64,000 nucleotides of DNA from Sphingomonas hankyongi (GCF_023516575.1 NZ_JAMGBE010000001.1:186001-250000); one strand, 5' to 3'; counted from the first letter of the stretch, positions 35,286 through 43,782 are shown. Translations and numbers: made by a program. Notes: generated by a model from the letters alone, not told the origin.

Positions 35286-36608
35286 GTGAAAACGAAACTG
35301 CTGATTGCCGGTCTCGGCGCGAGCATGACAGCCTTGCTGGTCGCGATGCCGGCTGGAGCGCAAGTCGGCGCGTCAGGCGCGGCTGCGGCGCAAGCCTCGA
35401 CGATGCCTGTAGCGGCCTCGGTCTCCGCTTTCTACGACACTCACCAGGCCCAATCCCTCTGGTTCCAGAACGGCTCCGCCAAGCCGGCCGTGTCCCAGTT
35501 GATCGGAGTGCTGCAGCGCGCTGCTTTCGATGGATTTGCCGCTGGACCGCAGCTCGCGGCGCAAGTCCAGGCGGCGGCCGCACAGGCCGCAAGCAAGAAT
35601 CCGGCTGATATCAGTGCGGCCGAAAAAACGCTGTCATCTGCGTGGGTCCAGTACGTCCAGGCGATACGGCAGCCCACTGCCGGCATGGTCTACGTTTTTC
35701 CCGTGCTTCAGCCGCAAGGCACACGCGCTGATCAGATTTTGCTGACCGCGGCCGCCGCTCCTTCGCTCGAGCAGCACATCGCCTCGGTCTCGAACGTCAA
35801 CTCGGTCTATGCTCAGATCCGTGACGCGGCTTGGGCGGACGCGCAGAGCTCCGGAAACCTGACGCCGGATCCGCGCCTGATCGCGAACTTGGATCGGCTG
35901 CGTTCGATTCCGGCGAACGGCAAGTTCATTGTCGTCGATTCCGGCACACAGATGCTGACGATGTTCGAGAACGGGCGACCGTATGACTCGATGAAGATCG
36001 TAGTAGGAAAGCCTGAATATCCGACGCCCATGATCGCCAGCGTGATGTACTATATTGTGTACAATCCATACTGGAACGCGCCGGACCACCTCGTTCGCAA
36101 GATCGCTCAGAACTATCTTTCGATGGGCGATAAATATCTGAAGAGCCGGGGCTATCAGGTGATGAAGGATTGGACGGCCAGTTCGGGCGTCGTCCCTAGC
36201 GATCAGGTCGACTGGAAGGCTGTTGCGTCAGGCAAGGTGCAGATCCGGATCCGGCAGAAGCCTCAGGACGACAATAGCATGGGGGAGCTGAAATTCCCGT
36301 TCCCGAACAATCTGGACATCTTCCTGCACGACACGCCGCACAAGGAATATTTCGCGAAGGCCAATCGCAACCTCTCCAACGGCTGCGTAAGGCTTGAGGA
36401 CGCGCGCCGCTTTGGGCGCTGGTTGCTCGGAACACAGCCGGCGTCTCCGGGGACGGATGCTGAGATCCAGGTCCAGCTCCCGCGCGGTGTACCTGTCTAT
36501 CTCACCTACACGACCGCTCAGGTGCAGAACGGGAAGATCGCTTACTTCTCCGATCCTTATCACCTCGATCCTGCGGGCGGCGGCGCCGCCAAGGCCAGAG
36601 GCCGCTAA
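35286..36608 (+). CDS. L,D-transpeptidase (YcbB/LdtD type)
   Basis: A 440-residue periplasmic enzyme that makes 3-3 peptidoglycan cross-links. Signal peptide (LLIAGLGASMTALLVAMPAG), scaffold region (about 30-190), then the YkuD catalytic domain with the insert seen in YcbB (VYNPYWNAPDHLVRKIA) and the active-site Cys in NLSNGCVRLEDARR after IFLHDTPHKEYF. GTG at 35286 is chosen because AGGGGG ends 5 bases before it; GTG 35280 overlaps that site. It is a paralogue of the gene at 51642-52949. Confidence 0.92.
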   Translation: MKTKLLIAGLGASMTALLVAMPAGAQVGASGAAAAQASTMPVAASVSAFYDTHQAQSLWFQNGSAKPAVSQLIGVLQRAAFDGFAAGPQLAAQVQAAAAQAASKNPADISAAEKTLSSAWVQYVQAIRQPTAGMVYVFPVLQPQGTRADQILLTAAAAPSLEQHIASVSNVNSVYAQIRDAAWADAQSSGNLTPDPRLIANLDRLRSIPANGKFIVVDSGTQMLTMFENGRPYDSMKIVVGKPEYPTPMIASVMYYIVYNPYWNAPDHLVRKIAQNYLSMGDKYLKSRGYQVMKDWTASSGVVPSDQVDWKAVASGKVQIRIRQKPQDDNSMGELKFPFPNNLDIFLHDTPHKEYFAKANRNLSNGCVRLEDARRFGRWLLGTQPASPGTDAEIQVQLPRGVPVYLTYTTAQVQNGKIAYFSDPYHLDPAGGGAAKARGR

Positions 36609-36724
36609 GCTAAGTCTGCGCTGGCTCACGAGCAGCGCTACTCTGATCGTTCAAAAACTGACGCGTTGACCGGCGTGGGCCTTCGGCGTGCGTCTACGCC
36701 GCGGCCGGAAGAACAGGACGGACA

Positions 36725-36770
36725 AAAGAAAACCGGCCCGGGCAAGGAAGCCCGAGCCGGTGTTTCTTTT
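36725..36770. terminator. Bidirectional terminator between convergent genes
   Basis: ACCGGCCCGGGC (36732-36743) pairs with GCCCGAGCCGGT (36750-36761) with one mismatch or wobble. T-rich runs lie on both sides (TTTCTTTT on plus; TTTTCTTTT on minus), so it can end both the L,D-transpeptidase and the outer-membrane-protein transcripts. Confidence 0.85.
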
Positions 36771-36781
36771 CGCTGCGCTGC

Positions 36782-37666
36782 TTAGCCGCGCTCTGGCGCC
36801 GGAGGCGGCGGCGGAGGCGGAGGCGGCGGAGCCGGACACGTGTCCGTCGCCAAGATCACCGAGCCATCCGGGCAGGTCTGCGTCGCCGGAGGCGGCGGAG
36901 GCGGCGGAGGCGGCGGAGGCGGCGGAGGCGGCGGCGGGGCCGCGAAGTTGTAGATCAGGCTGGCCAGCAAGCTGTGCGAACGCCACTTACCGTCCAGGCT
37001 GAAATCGCCCTCGGCGGAGTCACCGTTGATATTGATGCGACCCGCGTTGAAGAAGCGATACTTCAGGCCAAGATCGATGTTCGTGCTGATCGGTGCGCGA
37101 ACGCCCGCGATAAGCTGCCACGCGAACCCGCTGTCGCTGTCCGACACGTCGAAAGTCGTAATCGGAGGATTCGGGAGCGGCGAGCCACCCACACCGAAAT
37201 CTGGGTCGTTGATATCCGTGTTGTACTTCACGCTGGCGAGACCAACGCCCGCACCAAGATAGCCCGACCAACCGTCGTCGGCGCCAAAGTCGACAAGAGC
37301 ATTGATCATGCCCGAGACGGCCTTCACGCTTCCGTCGGCGTTAAAGAAGCCGCCGAACTGCTCGTTCTGCAGAGCTTCGTCGAAGCCGATCTCTTCTACC
37401 GACGCATGCTTGTAGCCAAGCTCGGCTTCAAGGCGGAACGGACCGAAGTCGTACCCGCCGACGAGATCGATGTCGAAGCCGACCTTATGGCCGACATTAA
37501 CGCCGTCATCGACGAACACGTCAACATTGTTGTCGAAATCAAACCGAGTGTCCTCGACGATCATGCCGCCCGCTTCGAGTCCGACGTAGCCGGAATGATC
37601 GCGAGCGAACGCTGGCGTCGCCAGCGTCGTCGATGCGAGCGCCACCGCAATGGCAAGCTTGCGCAT
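36782..37666 (-). CDS. Outer-membrane beta-barrel protein with polyproline C-terminus
   Basis: A 294-residue protein: signal peptide (LAIAVALASTTLATPAFA), an OmpA-like 8-strand barrel (about 22-240: HSGYVGLEAGGMIVEDTRF, then ELGYKHASVEEIGF, LLASLIYNFAA), then two proline runs of 17 and 10 residues flanking TQTCPDGSVILATDTCP. It ends APERG with no OmpA peptidoglycan-binding domain. The two Cys may form a disulfide loop. The proline codons form a CCG-CCG-CCT repeat, so run length may vary in frame; translation should need EF-P. Confidence 0.88.
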   Translation of the reverse strand: MRKLAIAVALASTTLATPAFARDHSGYVGLEAGGMIVEDTRFDFDNNVDVFVDDGVNVGHKVGFDIDLVGGYDFGPFRLEAELGYKHASVEEIGFDEALQNEQFGGFFNADGSVKAVSGMINALVDFGADDGWSGYLGAGVGLASVKYNTDINDPDFGVGGSPLPNPPITTFDVSDSDSGFAWQLIAGVRAPISTNIDLGLKYRFFNAGRININGDSAEGDFSLDGKWRSHSLLASLIYNFAAPPPPPPPPPPPPPPPPPATQTCPDGSVILATDTCPAPPPPPPPPPPAPERG

Positions 37667-37786
37667 ATTTGTCCCCTTTCGAATGCGTTCTGAGAATTGA
37701 ACCGCGGGAACACATTATGAGCGCGCTTGTTGCCGCGCAAGATTCCGTTTCGGTAGTTCTGTTGCCGAAAAGCATCAGTGCCCCAC

Positions 37787-38326
37787 CTAAACGCAGGTGC
37801 CTTTTCCCCTGCTAATTCGGCTTTCTTTCTGCGCTTCAATGAGGCCATGAGAGCGGAGGCTATGCAGGACTTCGGCAAGCGCCGCACGCGCCTCTTTGTC
37901 GACGACGGATCCGCCAGCCGGGGCGGCAATTGGGGCAGTCGGTCTACCGATCATCTTGCGACCGTCGATGATCAGTTCGAAGCCGCGAAGCTTTCCGAAA
38001 TTCCACTGTCCGTTTAAATAGATAACGGGAACAGCATCTGCCTGGCGGACTGCTGTCAGTCCTTCATAGGGCTCTAGGAATCGCCAGCCTGCTTGGGTGA
38101 AGCAGGCGAGCTTCTTATCCTCTCGAGACCATTCTCCGATCGCCCCGTCTGGCACGATGTAGCAACTCCCAGGCGCCGGCGAGTTGGGCGGTTCTCTACC
38201 CTCGACCTCCTCCAGGACCGGGTGGATCAGGCTATCCAGAATCTGGAGCGCTTCGTTGTCCCATCGCTCGCTCCTAAGCTTGAGCCGCCAGACATTGGCG
38301 GCGAATTGCGCAGCAATTGCTGCCAA
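37787..38326 (-). CDS. DUF2793 (phage/GTA tail-associated) protein
   Basis: A protein of up to 179 residues with the DUF2793 core: DNEALQILDSLIHPVLEEVE, then PAPGSCYIVPDGAIGEWS and ACFTQAGWRFLEPYEGL. DUF2793 proteins occur at the tail end of gene-transfer-agent and prophage clusters. The usual LPFLAAGQAQKE-type N-terminus is not recognisable and the start (TTG 38326) is weak, so it may be an eroded copy. It sits about 3.3 kb beyond the terminase pair on the same strand, with unrelated membrane genes between. Confidence 0.7.
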   Translation of the reverse strand: MAAIAAQFAANVWRLKLRSERWDNEALQILDSLIHPVLEEVEGREPPNSPAPGSCYIVPDGAIGEWSREDKKLACFTQAGWRFLEPYEGLTAVRQADAVPVIYLNGQWNFGKLRGFELIIDGRKMIGRPTAPIAAPAGGSVVDKEARAALAEVLHSLRSHGLIEAQKESRISRGKGTCV

Positions 38327-38379
38327 TGTCGGAAAGACGGCGAAAGCCGGCCAGCCGGCGCCAAAGGCGACCGGTCTGA

Positions 38380-38404
38380 CGTCACGGGATTCATTCCCGT
38401 GACG
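38380..38404. repeat. 10-bp inverted repeat (hairpin)
   Basis: CGTCACGGGA and TCCCGTGACG separated by TTCAT, between the small membrane gene and the DUF2793 gene. No T-run follows on either strand, so it may be an operator or processing hairpin rather than a terminator. Confidence 0.55.
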
Positions 38405-38430
38405 GCCTTCGTCGAAATTTCAGATGCTGA

Positions 38431-38616
38431 CTACCGCCGCGCCTCGCGCCACAGTCCGAACGCCAGCCCCAGCGTGACCACCACGGCCAGCCAGCTGATC
38501 TCGGGTCCCACGCTCGTCCCGCCGATCGTCACCGGAAATGGGGCTACGATCCGATAAATGTGCAGCAGGCCCATGAGCAGGAAGATGACTGCCGCAATCG
38601 TCGTGAACGGTTTCAT
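38431..38616 (-). CDS. Small two-helix membrane protein
   Basis: A 61-residue protein with two membrane helices (TIAAVIFLLMGLLHIYRIV and ISWLAVVVTLGLAFGLW) joined by a short polar loop, ending WREARR. The pattern MKPF...LHxYR...LWREAR is one I associate with a conserved sphingomonad/alphaproteobacterial small protein of unknown function. It starts 4 bp after the stop of the upstream membrane gene, so it is probably in the same transcript. Confidence 0.75.
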   Translation of the reverse strand: MKPFTTIAAVIFLLMGLLHIYRIVAPFPVTIGGTSVGPEISWLAVVVTLGLAFGLWREARR

Positions 38617-38620
38617 TCTC

Positions 38621-39445
38621 TCACACTCCCATCAACTGCCGTGCCGTCGCGTGCCACCACGGCGTGTCCCACATCAGGTTCACGAATACGGCGCACGGGA
38701 CCAGGACACCCAGCCAAATCCAATAGGCTTCGTGCACTCTGCGATTACGGATTACGTCCCAAACGAACATCGGAGATACGGCCACCAGCGTATAAAGGTC
38801 CGGCGACAGCGGGCTTGTCGGCATCGTGTGCGGCAACCACGGGATACGGTCGATGCCGGCCGGCAGCGCCATGGCCGTCGCCAGGATCATCATCCTCTTG
38901 TGCAGCCCCGCGTTGCCGCCCCTCGCGCGCAATCCGATCGCCAGGAACAACGCGAACAATATGCCGATGCGGATCTGCAGCAGCATGATATTTTCCCAGA
39001 CGTTCACCGCCTGGCCGAATTTCTCCGCGGCCCCCGGCGCTCCGGAATGCGCGGCGTCCCACAGCAGGTGAAAATTGGTCGGCACCAGGATGAATCCGAC
39101 CACGACCAGCGCTGCTGCCAGCAGCATCCCGAAGATGCCCAGCCGCATGTGCACTGCGCGACGCCCTGTCGCCATCAGCCACGTCTGCGCGAGCAGGAAT
39201 AGCAGGAACGACCCCATCAGCACCGCATGGAAGTGCAGCACCAGTGGGAACGGCGGCCGCTCCCCGGCGCGGACCATTGCAACCTTTTCGATCGAATCCG
39301 GGATGAATCCCGCCAGCACGATGGCGATGAACCAGGCCGCCATGAAAACGAAGATCCATCGATCCAGCGCATGCGCCCGGGGCGTTCCCGACAATGAGTC
39401 GGTTCGCGGCGGACGAGCTGAAATTCCCGCAGTGACTGTGGCCAT
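38621..39445 (-). CDS. Seven-helix membrane protein, copy 2 of tandem duplicate
   Basis: A 274-residue protein with about seven membrane helices. Conserved histidines lie in LVLHFHAVLMGSFLLFLL and RRAVHMRLGIFGM, a pattern seen in heme- or quinone-associated membrane proteins, though I cannot assign the family. Its first 50 residues are nearly identical to those of the next gene (39470-40294): RTD-x-LSGTPRAHALDRWI is shared. It lies 24 bp downstream of that copy. Confidence 0.8.
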   Translation of the reverse strand: MATVTAGISARPPRTDSLSGTPRAHALDRWIFVFMAAWFIAIVLAGFIPDSIEKVAMVRAGERPPFPLVLHFHAVLMGSFLLFLLAQTWLMATGRRAVHMRLGIFGMLLAAALVVVGFILVPTNFHLLWDAAHSGAPGAAEKFGQAVNVWENIMLLQIRIGILFALFLAIGLRARGGNAGLHKRMMILATAMALPAGIDRIPWLPHTMPTSPLSPDLYTLVAVSPMFVWDVIRNRRVHEAYWIWLGVLVPCAVFVNLMWDTPWWHATARQLMGV

Positions 39446-39469
39446 GACCTGTCCCCCGCTGGCGCGCTT

Positions 39470-40294
39470 CTATACCCCCATGATCTGGCGAGCCGTCGCG
39501 TGCCACCACGGCTTGTCCCACACTAGATTTTCGATCGTGGCGACGCTGACGAAGACCGGAAACCAGATCCAGTAAGCCTCATGCACCCTTCGATTGCGCG
39601 CCACGTCCCACACCAGCATCGGCACGATCGTCAACGCTACGAACAGGTTGATCGACAGCGGGCTCGCCGGCATCGTCGACGGCAGGAAGTGCATTCGGCT
39701 GATCGCAGCGCCTAACGGGGCAGCCACGGCCAGGATCATCATCCGTTTGTGCAATCCCTCGTCGCGATCCCTCGCCCTCAAGCCGATGACAATGAAGAGC
39801 GCGAACAACAGCCCGGCGCTGACCTGCAGGATCAATATGTTCTCGAGCAGCGGCACGACCGGCGCCAGCGCCTCTCGAACTGCCGGCGGCCCGAAATGCG
39901 CTCCGCCCCACACTTGGTGGTACATGGTTGGAGCAAGGATGAGCCCCACGATGAAGAGCGCCGCGGCAAGCGCCATACCGACGACGCCAAGCTGCATGTG
40001 ATAGGCACGGCGCCCAGTCGCCATCAGAACGGTTTGCGCAAGCAACACCAGCAGGAACGATCCCATCAGGATTGCATGGAAGTGCAGGACCAGCGGGAAA
40101 GGCGCTCGCGCGCCCGCCCGGACCAGTCCGACTTTCATGATCGAATCGGGAATGAACCCGACCAGCACGATGGCGATGAACCACGCAGCCATGAAGACGA
40201 AGATCCATCGATCCAGCGCATGCGCGCGCGGTGTTCCCGACAATAGGTCCGTCCGCGCGGGACGACCGGAAATTCCTGCAGTGACTGTGGCCAT
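39470..40294 (-). CDS. Seven-helix membrane protein, copy 1 of tandem duplicate
   Basis: A 274-residue paralogue of the neighbouring gene, equal in length, with the same histidine motifs (LVLHFHAILMGSFLLVLL and RRAYHMQLGVVGM) and the same C-terminus (WDKPWWHATARQIMGV versus WDTPWWHATARQLMGV). The middle has diverged more. It is preceded, 39 bp away, by the terminase large-subunit gene where a portal-protein gene would be expected in a gene transfer agent. Confidence 0.8.
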   Translation of the reverse strand: MATVTAGISGRPARTDLLSGTPRAHALDRWIFVFMAAWFIAIVLVGFIPDSIMKVGLVRAGARAPFPLVLHFHAILMGSFLLVLLAQTVLMATGRRAYHMQLGVVGMALAAALFIVGLILAPTMYHQVWGGAHFGPPAVREALAPVVPLLENILILQVSAGLLFALFIVIGLRARDRDEGLHKRMMILAVAAPLGAAISRMHFLPSTMPASPLSINLFVALTIVPMLVWDVARNRRVHEAYWIWFPVFVSVATIENLVWDKPWWHATARQIMGV

Positions 40295-40333
40295 GACGTT
40301 CCCCTCGTCTTGGACCTTCCCCCCTTTCTCGTA

Positions 40334-41656
40334 TCACAATCGCCGGACGCGCGGCACCCCGCTGCGCGTCTCGCTCAATGCCGTCATCGCCCACACCATT
40401 GCGTCGGCTCGGTCCGGCGATCGTCCCGGCCCGTCGTAACCGCCTCCGGCGATCATTCCGCCAAGCTCGGCCGCGAGCGCTGGAAACTCGCCCGCGAAGA
40501 ACGCCTTCCCCGTTTCGAACTTCAGGGCGATCGGTTCGGCGCGGACGCATTTGCCGCGCGACGCATGGACCAGCCGCACCTTCAGCTCGCTGTCGGCGGC
40601 CTTCAGGACGCTCCCCACCATCGCCCCGCCATTGTTTGCTTCGGCCACCACCAGCGTGGCGCCCCAACGCGCTGCGGCGGCGGCGACCCGGCTCGCCCAT
40701 CCCTCGGGCGACAGGCCGCGCACAGTCGCATCCTCGAGCACGTAAAGCGTGTTCGCGCTCGATCCAGCAACCACGATCCCGCAGGCATCCGACCCTTCGC
40801 CTGCGCCCGCCGGCGGATCGACGCCCACCACGATCCGATCGAACGTCTCCGGGCGCTTCGTGCGCGCGGCGTCGATAATATCGTGGGTCCATAGCGCGCC
40901 TTCGACGTCCTGAAGAAGCTCGCCGTCCAGTTCCTGCCGCCCGATCCGCGTCCCGCCATAGGTCGCGGTCAGCACGTCCACGACCTTTTCATCCAGGTTG
41001 ATATTGTCGCTCGTCCGGCCGCGCGTCGTGATCGTCCACCGATCGGTCTCGATCTTCTTCAGCAGCTCCATTGGTCGCGGCGTCGTCGTCACCAGCGCGC
41101 GCGGTCGCGGACCTCGCCGCAGCCCGAATTGCAGGTTGGCCCACGCCTCCTCCGCCTCGCGCCACTTGGCGAGCTCGTCCGCCCAGGCCACGTCGTGCTC
41201 CGGCCCTCTAAGGCCATCTGCATTGTCGCCCGAAAACAGCTGCGCCTCGCTTCCGTTGGGCCAGCGGAGCCGGCCCAGGCTCGGCTCCCAGACCAGCTTG
41301 CGACCGTGACTCGCGGCCACGTTGATCAGTCCGCTGACGCCTTCCACCATGATGCTTCGCGCATCGGCGATCGTCGCACCCACCAGCGCGATCCGCATGC
41401 CCCGGCGGCTGCTGGCGAGACCGTTGATCCATTCGGCTCCGGCACGCGTCTTCCCGAACCCCCGCCCCGCCATCATCAGCCACACGCGCCAACCGTCGCC
41501 CATGGGCGAAAGCTGGCTCTCGTGCGCCCACAGCTCGAACCAGGCATCCAGTTGCAGGATGTCGGATGGTGTCAGCTTTGAAATGAAAAGCTGGACTTGC
41601 TCCTCTGTCGCATGCCGCAGCCACTCGAAGACGCGCCGCGCATCCTCGTAACTCAT
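40334..41656 (-). CDS. GTA-type terminase large subunit
   Basis: A 440-residue DNA-packaging motor. Walker A AGRGFGKTRAGAEWI is at about residue 60, the Walker B-like VAWADELAKW near 150, and the RNase H-fold nuclease domain starts with IVVGVDPPAGAGEGSDACG and ends with DRADAMVWAM. The N-terminus MSYEDARRVFEWLRHATE and the length match GTA gene g2 products. It overlaps the small-terminase stop by ATGA. No portal, capsid or tail genes follow. Confidence 0.9.
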   Translation of the reverse strand: MSYEDARRVFEWLRHATEEQVQLFISKLTPSDILQLDAWFELWAHESQLSPMGDGWRVWLMMAGRGFGKTRAGAEWINGLASSRRGMRIALVGATIADARSIMVEGVSGLINVAASHGRKLVWEPSLGRLRWPNGSEAQLFSGDNADGLRGPEHDVAWADELAKWREAEEAWANLQFGLRRGPRPRALVTTTPRPMELLKKIETDRWTITTRGRTSDNINLDEKVVDVLTATYGGTRIGRQELDGELLQDVEGALWTHDIIDAARTKRPETFDRIVVGVDPPAGAGEGSDACGIVVAGSSANTLYVLEDATVRGLSPEGWASRVAAAAARWGATLVVAEANNGGAMVGSVLKAADSELKVRLVHASRGKCVRAEPIALKFETGKAFFAGEFPALAAELGGMIAGGGYDGPGRSPDRADAMVWAMTALSETRSGVPRVRRL

Positions 41657-42147
41657 CCGGGCGCACCGCCGGCTACAATGCGTTCCTTCAGCCGAAGCAG
41701 CTTCTTCGCGAGGCGCCGTCGCGCCTCCTCCACATCCTCGGCCGTCGGTTCGGTGCTCGATTGAATGGCCGTGTCGCGGTGCATCTTGAGCAGCGCCAGC
41801 CCGAGCTGGTTCGAATATTCGCGCATCCGCTCTTCCGAACCGTCGCGACGCTGCACGACTTTCTCCGTGCCGTTGAAGGCGCGGTCGAGCAGCACCAGCT
41901 CCAGCCTGTGATAGGCCGCGCCGATCGCGTCGAGCCATGCGGCCCGGAACGCCGCTTTGGTCTTGCGCATGCGATAGGCGTGCGTGACCGAGACCCCCGC
42001 CGCCTCGCACGCCCGGGTGACATTGCATGTCTCGCCGAGCACCGACAGGAATTGGGCCTCTTTGGCCTTCGTCCAGCTTTTGGCGGACCGTTTGCGCATC
42101 TGGGGCGACTTCCCGCCTACCAATGTCAATTTCGACTTCCGCGCCAT
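41653..42147 (-). CDS. GTA-type small terminase (g1-like)
   Basis: A 164-residue DNA-binding protein. A helix-turn-helix (NVTRACEAAGVSVTHAYRMR) is followed by a helical oligomerisation region (AAYHRLELVLLDRAFNGTEK) and an acidic/basic tail (AEDVEEARRRLAKKLLRLK). Placement directly before the large terminase and ATGA coupling support the role of DNA-recognition subunit. The ATG at 42147 is chosen; the frame is open to 42213. Confidence 0.8.
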   Translation of the reverse strand: MARKSKLTLVGGKSPQMRKRSAKSWTKAKEAQFLSVLGETCNVTRACEAAGVSVTHAYRMRKTKAAFRAAWLDAIGAAYHRLELVLLDRAFNGTEKVVQRRDGSEERMREYSNQLGLALLKMHRDTAIQSSTEPTAEDVEEARRRLAKKLLRLKERIVAGGAPG

Positions 42148-42226
42148 GCTCGCTCCAAAGAAAAAGGGCGGTCGCTCCGCGTGGGAGCGCCGCCCGAACT
42201 CGCAATTCTTCACTGTTCCTGTCTGC

Positions 42227-42273
42227 TAACCAAACAGCGTCACGATGTCAAGAGTTTTTTACCCGTTTGGTTA
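42227..42273 (-). promoter_or_regulatory. Terminase promoter bracketed by a 9-bp inverted repeat
   Basis: On the minus strand a perfect TTGACA (-35) lies at 42251-42246, about 100 bp before the small-terminase start. TAACCAAAC (42227-42235) and GTTTGGTTA (42265-42273) flank it, one arm near the expected -10 and one upstream of -35. A repressor binding both arms could shut the promoter. The upstream arm belongs to an 11-base sequence shared with the XRE gene upstream site. Confidence 0.55.
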
Positions 42274-42334
42274 TTTTATATATCGGTTGCCGATGTTCGC
42301 AGTTCGGCACAAGAGGCTCGGAGGGAGACTGAAA

Positions 42335-42727
42335 ATGCCTCGATCTACCGGATCCTGTCTCTGTGGCGACGTTCGCATCGTGGCTGAGGGCGAGCCCTAC
42401 CGGGTCGGCATCTGCCATTGCCTCGACTGCCGCAAGCATCATGGTGCTCTGTTTCACGCTTCGGCGATCTTTCCCGCGGACGCCGTGACTATCGAAGGCG
42501 AGACCCGCGACTTTGCCGGCCGGCATTTCTGCCCTCGCTGCGGCTCGTCGGTCTTCGGGCGATCCGGCGACGAAGTGGAGGTAAACCTCGGGGCGCTCGA
42601 TGCCATCGACCAGTTCGTGCCGACTTACGAACTGTGGACGATCCGCCGCGAATCCTGGCTTCCGCCATTCGCGCTCGCTCACCATCACGAACGCGACCGC
42701 GAAGGCGCCGGCCGCACTGAGGACTAG
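42335..42727 (+). CDS. GFA-family (glutathione-dependent formaldehyde-activating enzyme-like) zinc protein
   Basis: A 130-residue Mss4-like fold. Zinc ligands are in GSCLCGDVRI, CHCLDCRKHHGALF and FCPRCGSSVFGR, with the family pattern intact. The ATG at 42335 has GGAGGGA about 8 bases upstream; the frame extends to 42245 without support. Most GFA-like proteins have unknown substrates. Its stop shares CTAG with the next gene on the opposite strand. Confidence 0.88.
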   Translation: MPRSTGSCLCGDVRIVAEGEPYRVGICHCLDCRKHHGALFHASAIFPADAVTIEGETRDFAGRHFCPRCGSSVFGRSGDEVEVNLGALDAIDQFVPTYELWTIRRESWLPPFALAHHHERDREGAGRTED

Positions 42728-43284
42728 GAGCAGTTCGCGTTTAGCCGCCGGCCGAGCTCGAGCTGGGCCAGGAAGTCCTGCATCATCTCGGCAACTTCGC
42801 TCTCGGGCCCAAGCCGCAGCGGACGTCCGCTGCCGCACCAGCTTGCGAAGGCCTGTCCTTTGTCGAGGCTGAAGATGATCCCCGTCCGCGCCGCCCCCGC
42901 TGGCGCAGGCAGCGGACGGGAATGGATCATCAATCGTGCGACCTGCACCAGAATGATGATGAGTGCAGCCGAGGCCAGGAAGATCAGCATTCCGAATAGG
43001 TCGGTCGGTCCCGCCATCGGCACGAAGCGCGGATCGATGAACAACATGTCCGCGACCGCCGCCGAGACCACGGTTACGAATGCCGCGTGGCGCCATCCGA
43101 GGCAGACCGCAGCGACCAGTATGAACGGAATGTAGGGCGAGAATGCCACCCCGGTGACGTGGTCGTCGACCAGGCAGCGAAGGATTGTCGGCAACGCAAC
43201 TGCGGCGAATGCCCAGGACCATGCATCGATGCCGGAAACGGGGGGATTCCCGAGCGCCCTTCTCAGCAAGTGGACAATGCCCAT
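42724..43284 (-). CDS. DUF4118-like membrane protein
   Basis: A 186-residue protein with about four membrane helices (WAFAAVALPTILRCLVDD, PFILVAAVCLGWRHAAF, VTVVSAAVADMLF, FGMLIFLASAALIIILVQV), resembling the membrane part of KdpD-type sensors (DUF4118). A soluble C-terminal segment (GIIFSLDKGQAFASWCGSGR) follows without a kinase. GAGGA lies before the ATG at 43284. Confidence 0.7.
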   Translation of the reverse strand: MGIVHLLRRALGNPPVSGIDAWSWAFAAVALPTILRCLVDDHVTGVAFSPYIPFILVAAVCLGWRHAAFVTVVSAAVADMLFIDPRFVPMAGPTDLFGMLIFLASAALIIILVQVARLMIHSRPLPAPAGAARTGIIFSLDKGQAFASWCGSGRPLRLGPESEVAEMMQDFLAQLELGRRLNANCS

Positions 43285-43491
43285 CGCGGAGTTCCTCTAT
43301 GTCTGCGAGGGCGCGCCCATAGCTAATTACTGCTGTTGAGACGATCCTATCCGCGACGCGCAATTGACCAACTGCGACAACGGTGGCTGCGGTTGCAGTG
43401 GTCTCGACCGCAGCTGAGGACCGAGGGGTGTGTCCGCAATAGCCTAATTCACTTTGCAGCGGGGATGGGATGTCGGACTCACGACTCGCCT

Positions 43492-43716
43492 ATGTCGAAC
43501 ATCCACGCGAACGAGTGGGTTCGCATCTGTCGCATCGAAGCAGCCCGGACGACCCACGGGCCCACGCGCGATTTCCTGCTGGAACTGGCTGACGAGTATG
43601 AAGGGATCAACGGCGAAGCTGTCCCGCGGGACCCGGACGACCCCGGAGTGCAGGACGCCGTGGCCTACCGGCTATTGGCTTACGGATCGCAAAGGCGGGC
43701 CTCGAACAGGCGATAG
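43492..43716 (+). CDS. Small hypothetical protein
   Basis: A 74-residue candidate with an N-terminal helical stretch (WVRICRIEAARTTHGPTRDF) and a C-terminal PDDPGVQDAVAYRLLAYG. The ATG at 43492 is chosen; the frame is open from 43336 but the upstream part has atypical composition. No clear Shine-Dalgarno site. Family not recognised. Confidence 0.5.
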   Translation: MSNIHANEWVRICRIEAARTTHGPTRDFLLELADEYEGINGEAVPRDPDDPGVQDAVAYRLLAYGSQRRASNRR

Positions 43717-43782
43717 CGCGCGAATGGCGACAGCTCTGCTCCTGTGATATCTGCGGACCGGCAGGGGTTTTGGAGGTCGAAC

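Noticed and set aside
36800-36950. CRISPR-like short repeat array
   Set aside because: The repeat encodes polyproline in frame, with no spacers.
39579-40892. 437-residue open frame on the minus strand
   Set aside because: Different frame across the terminase and membrane-protein genes; Arg-rich shadow without motifs.
38431-42147. Complete prophage
   Set aside because: No integrase, portal, capsid, tail or lysis genes; only terminase and a DUF2793 gene.
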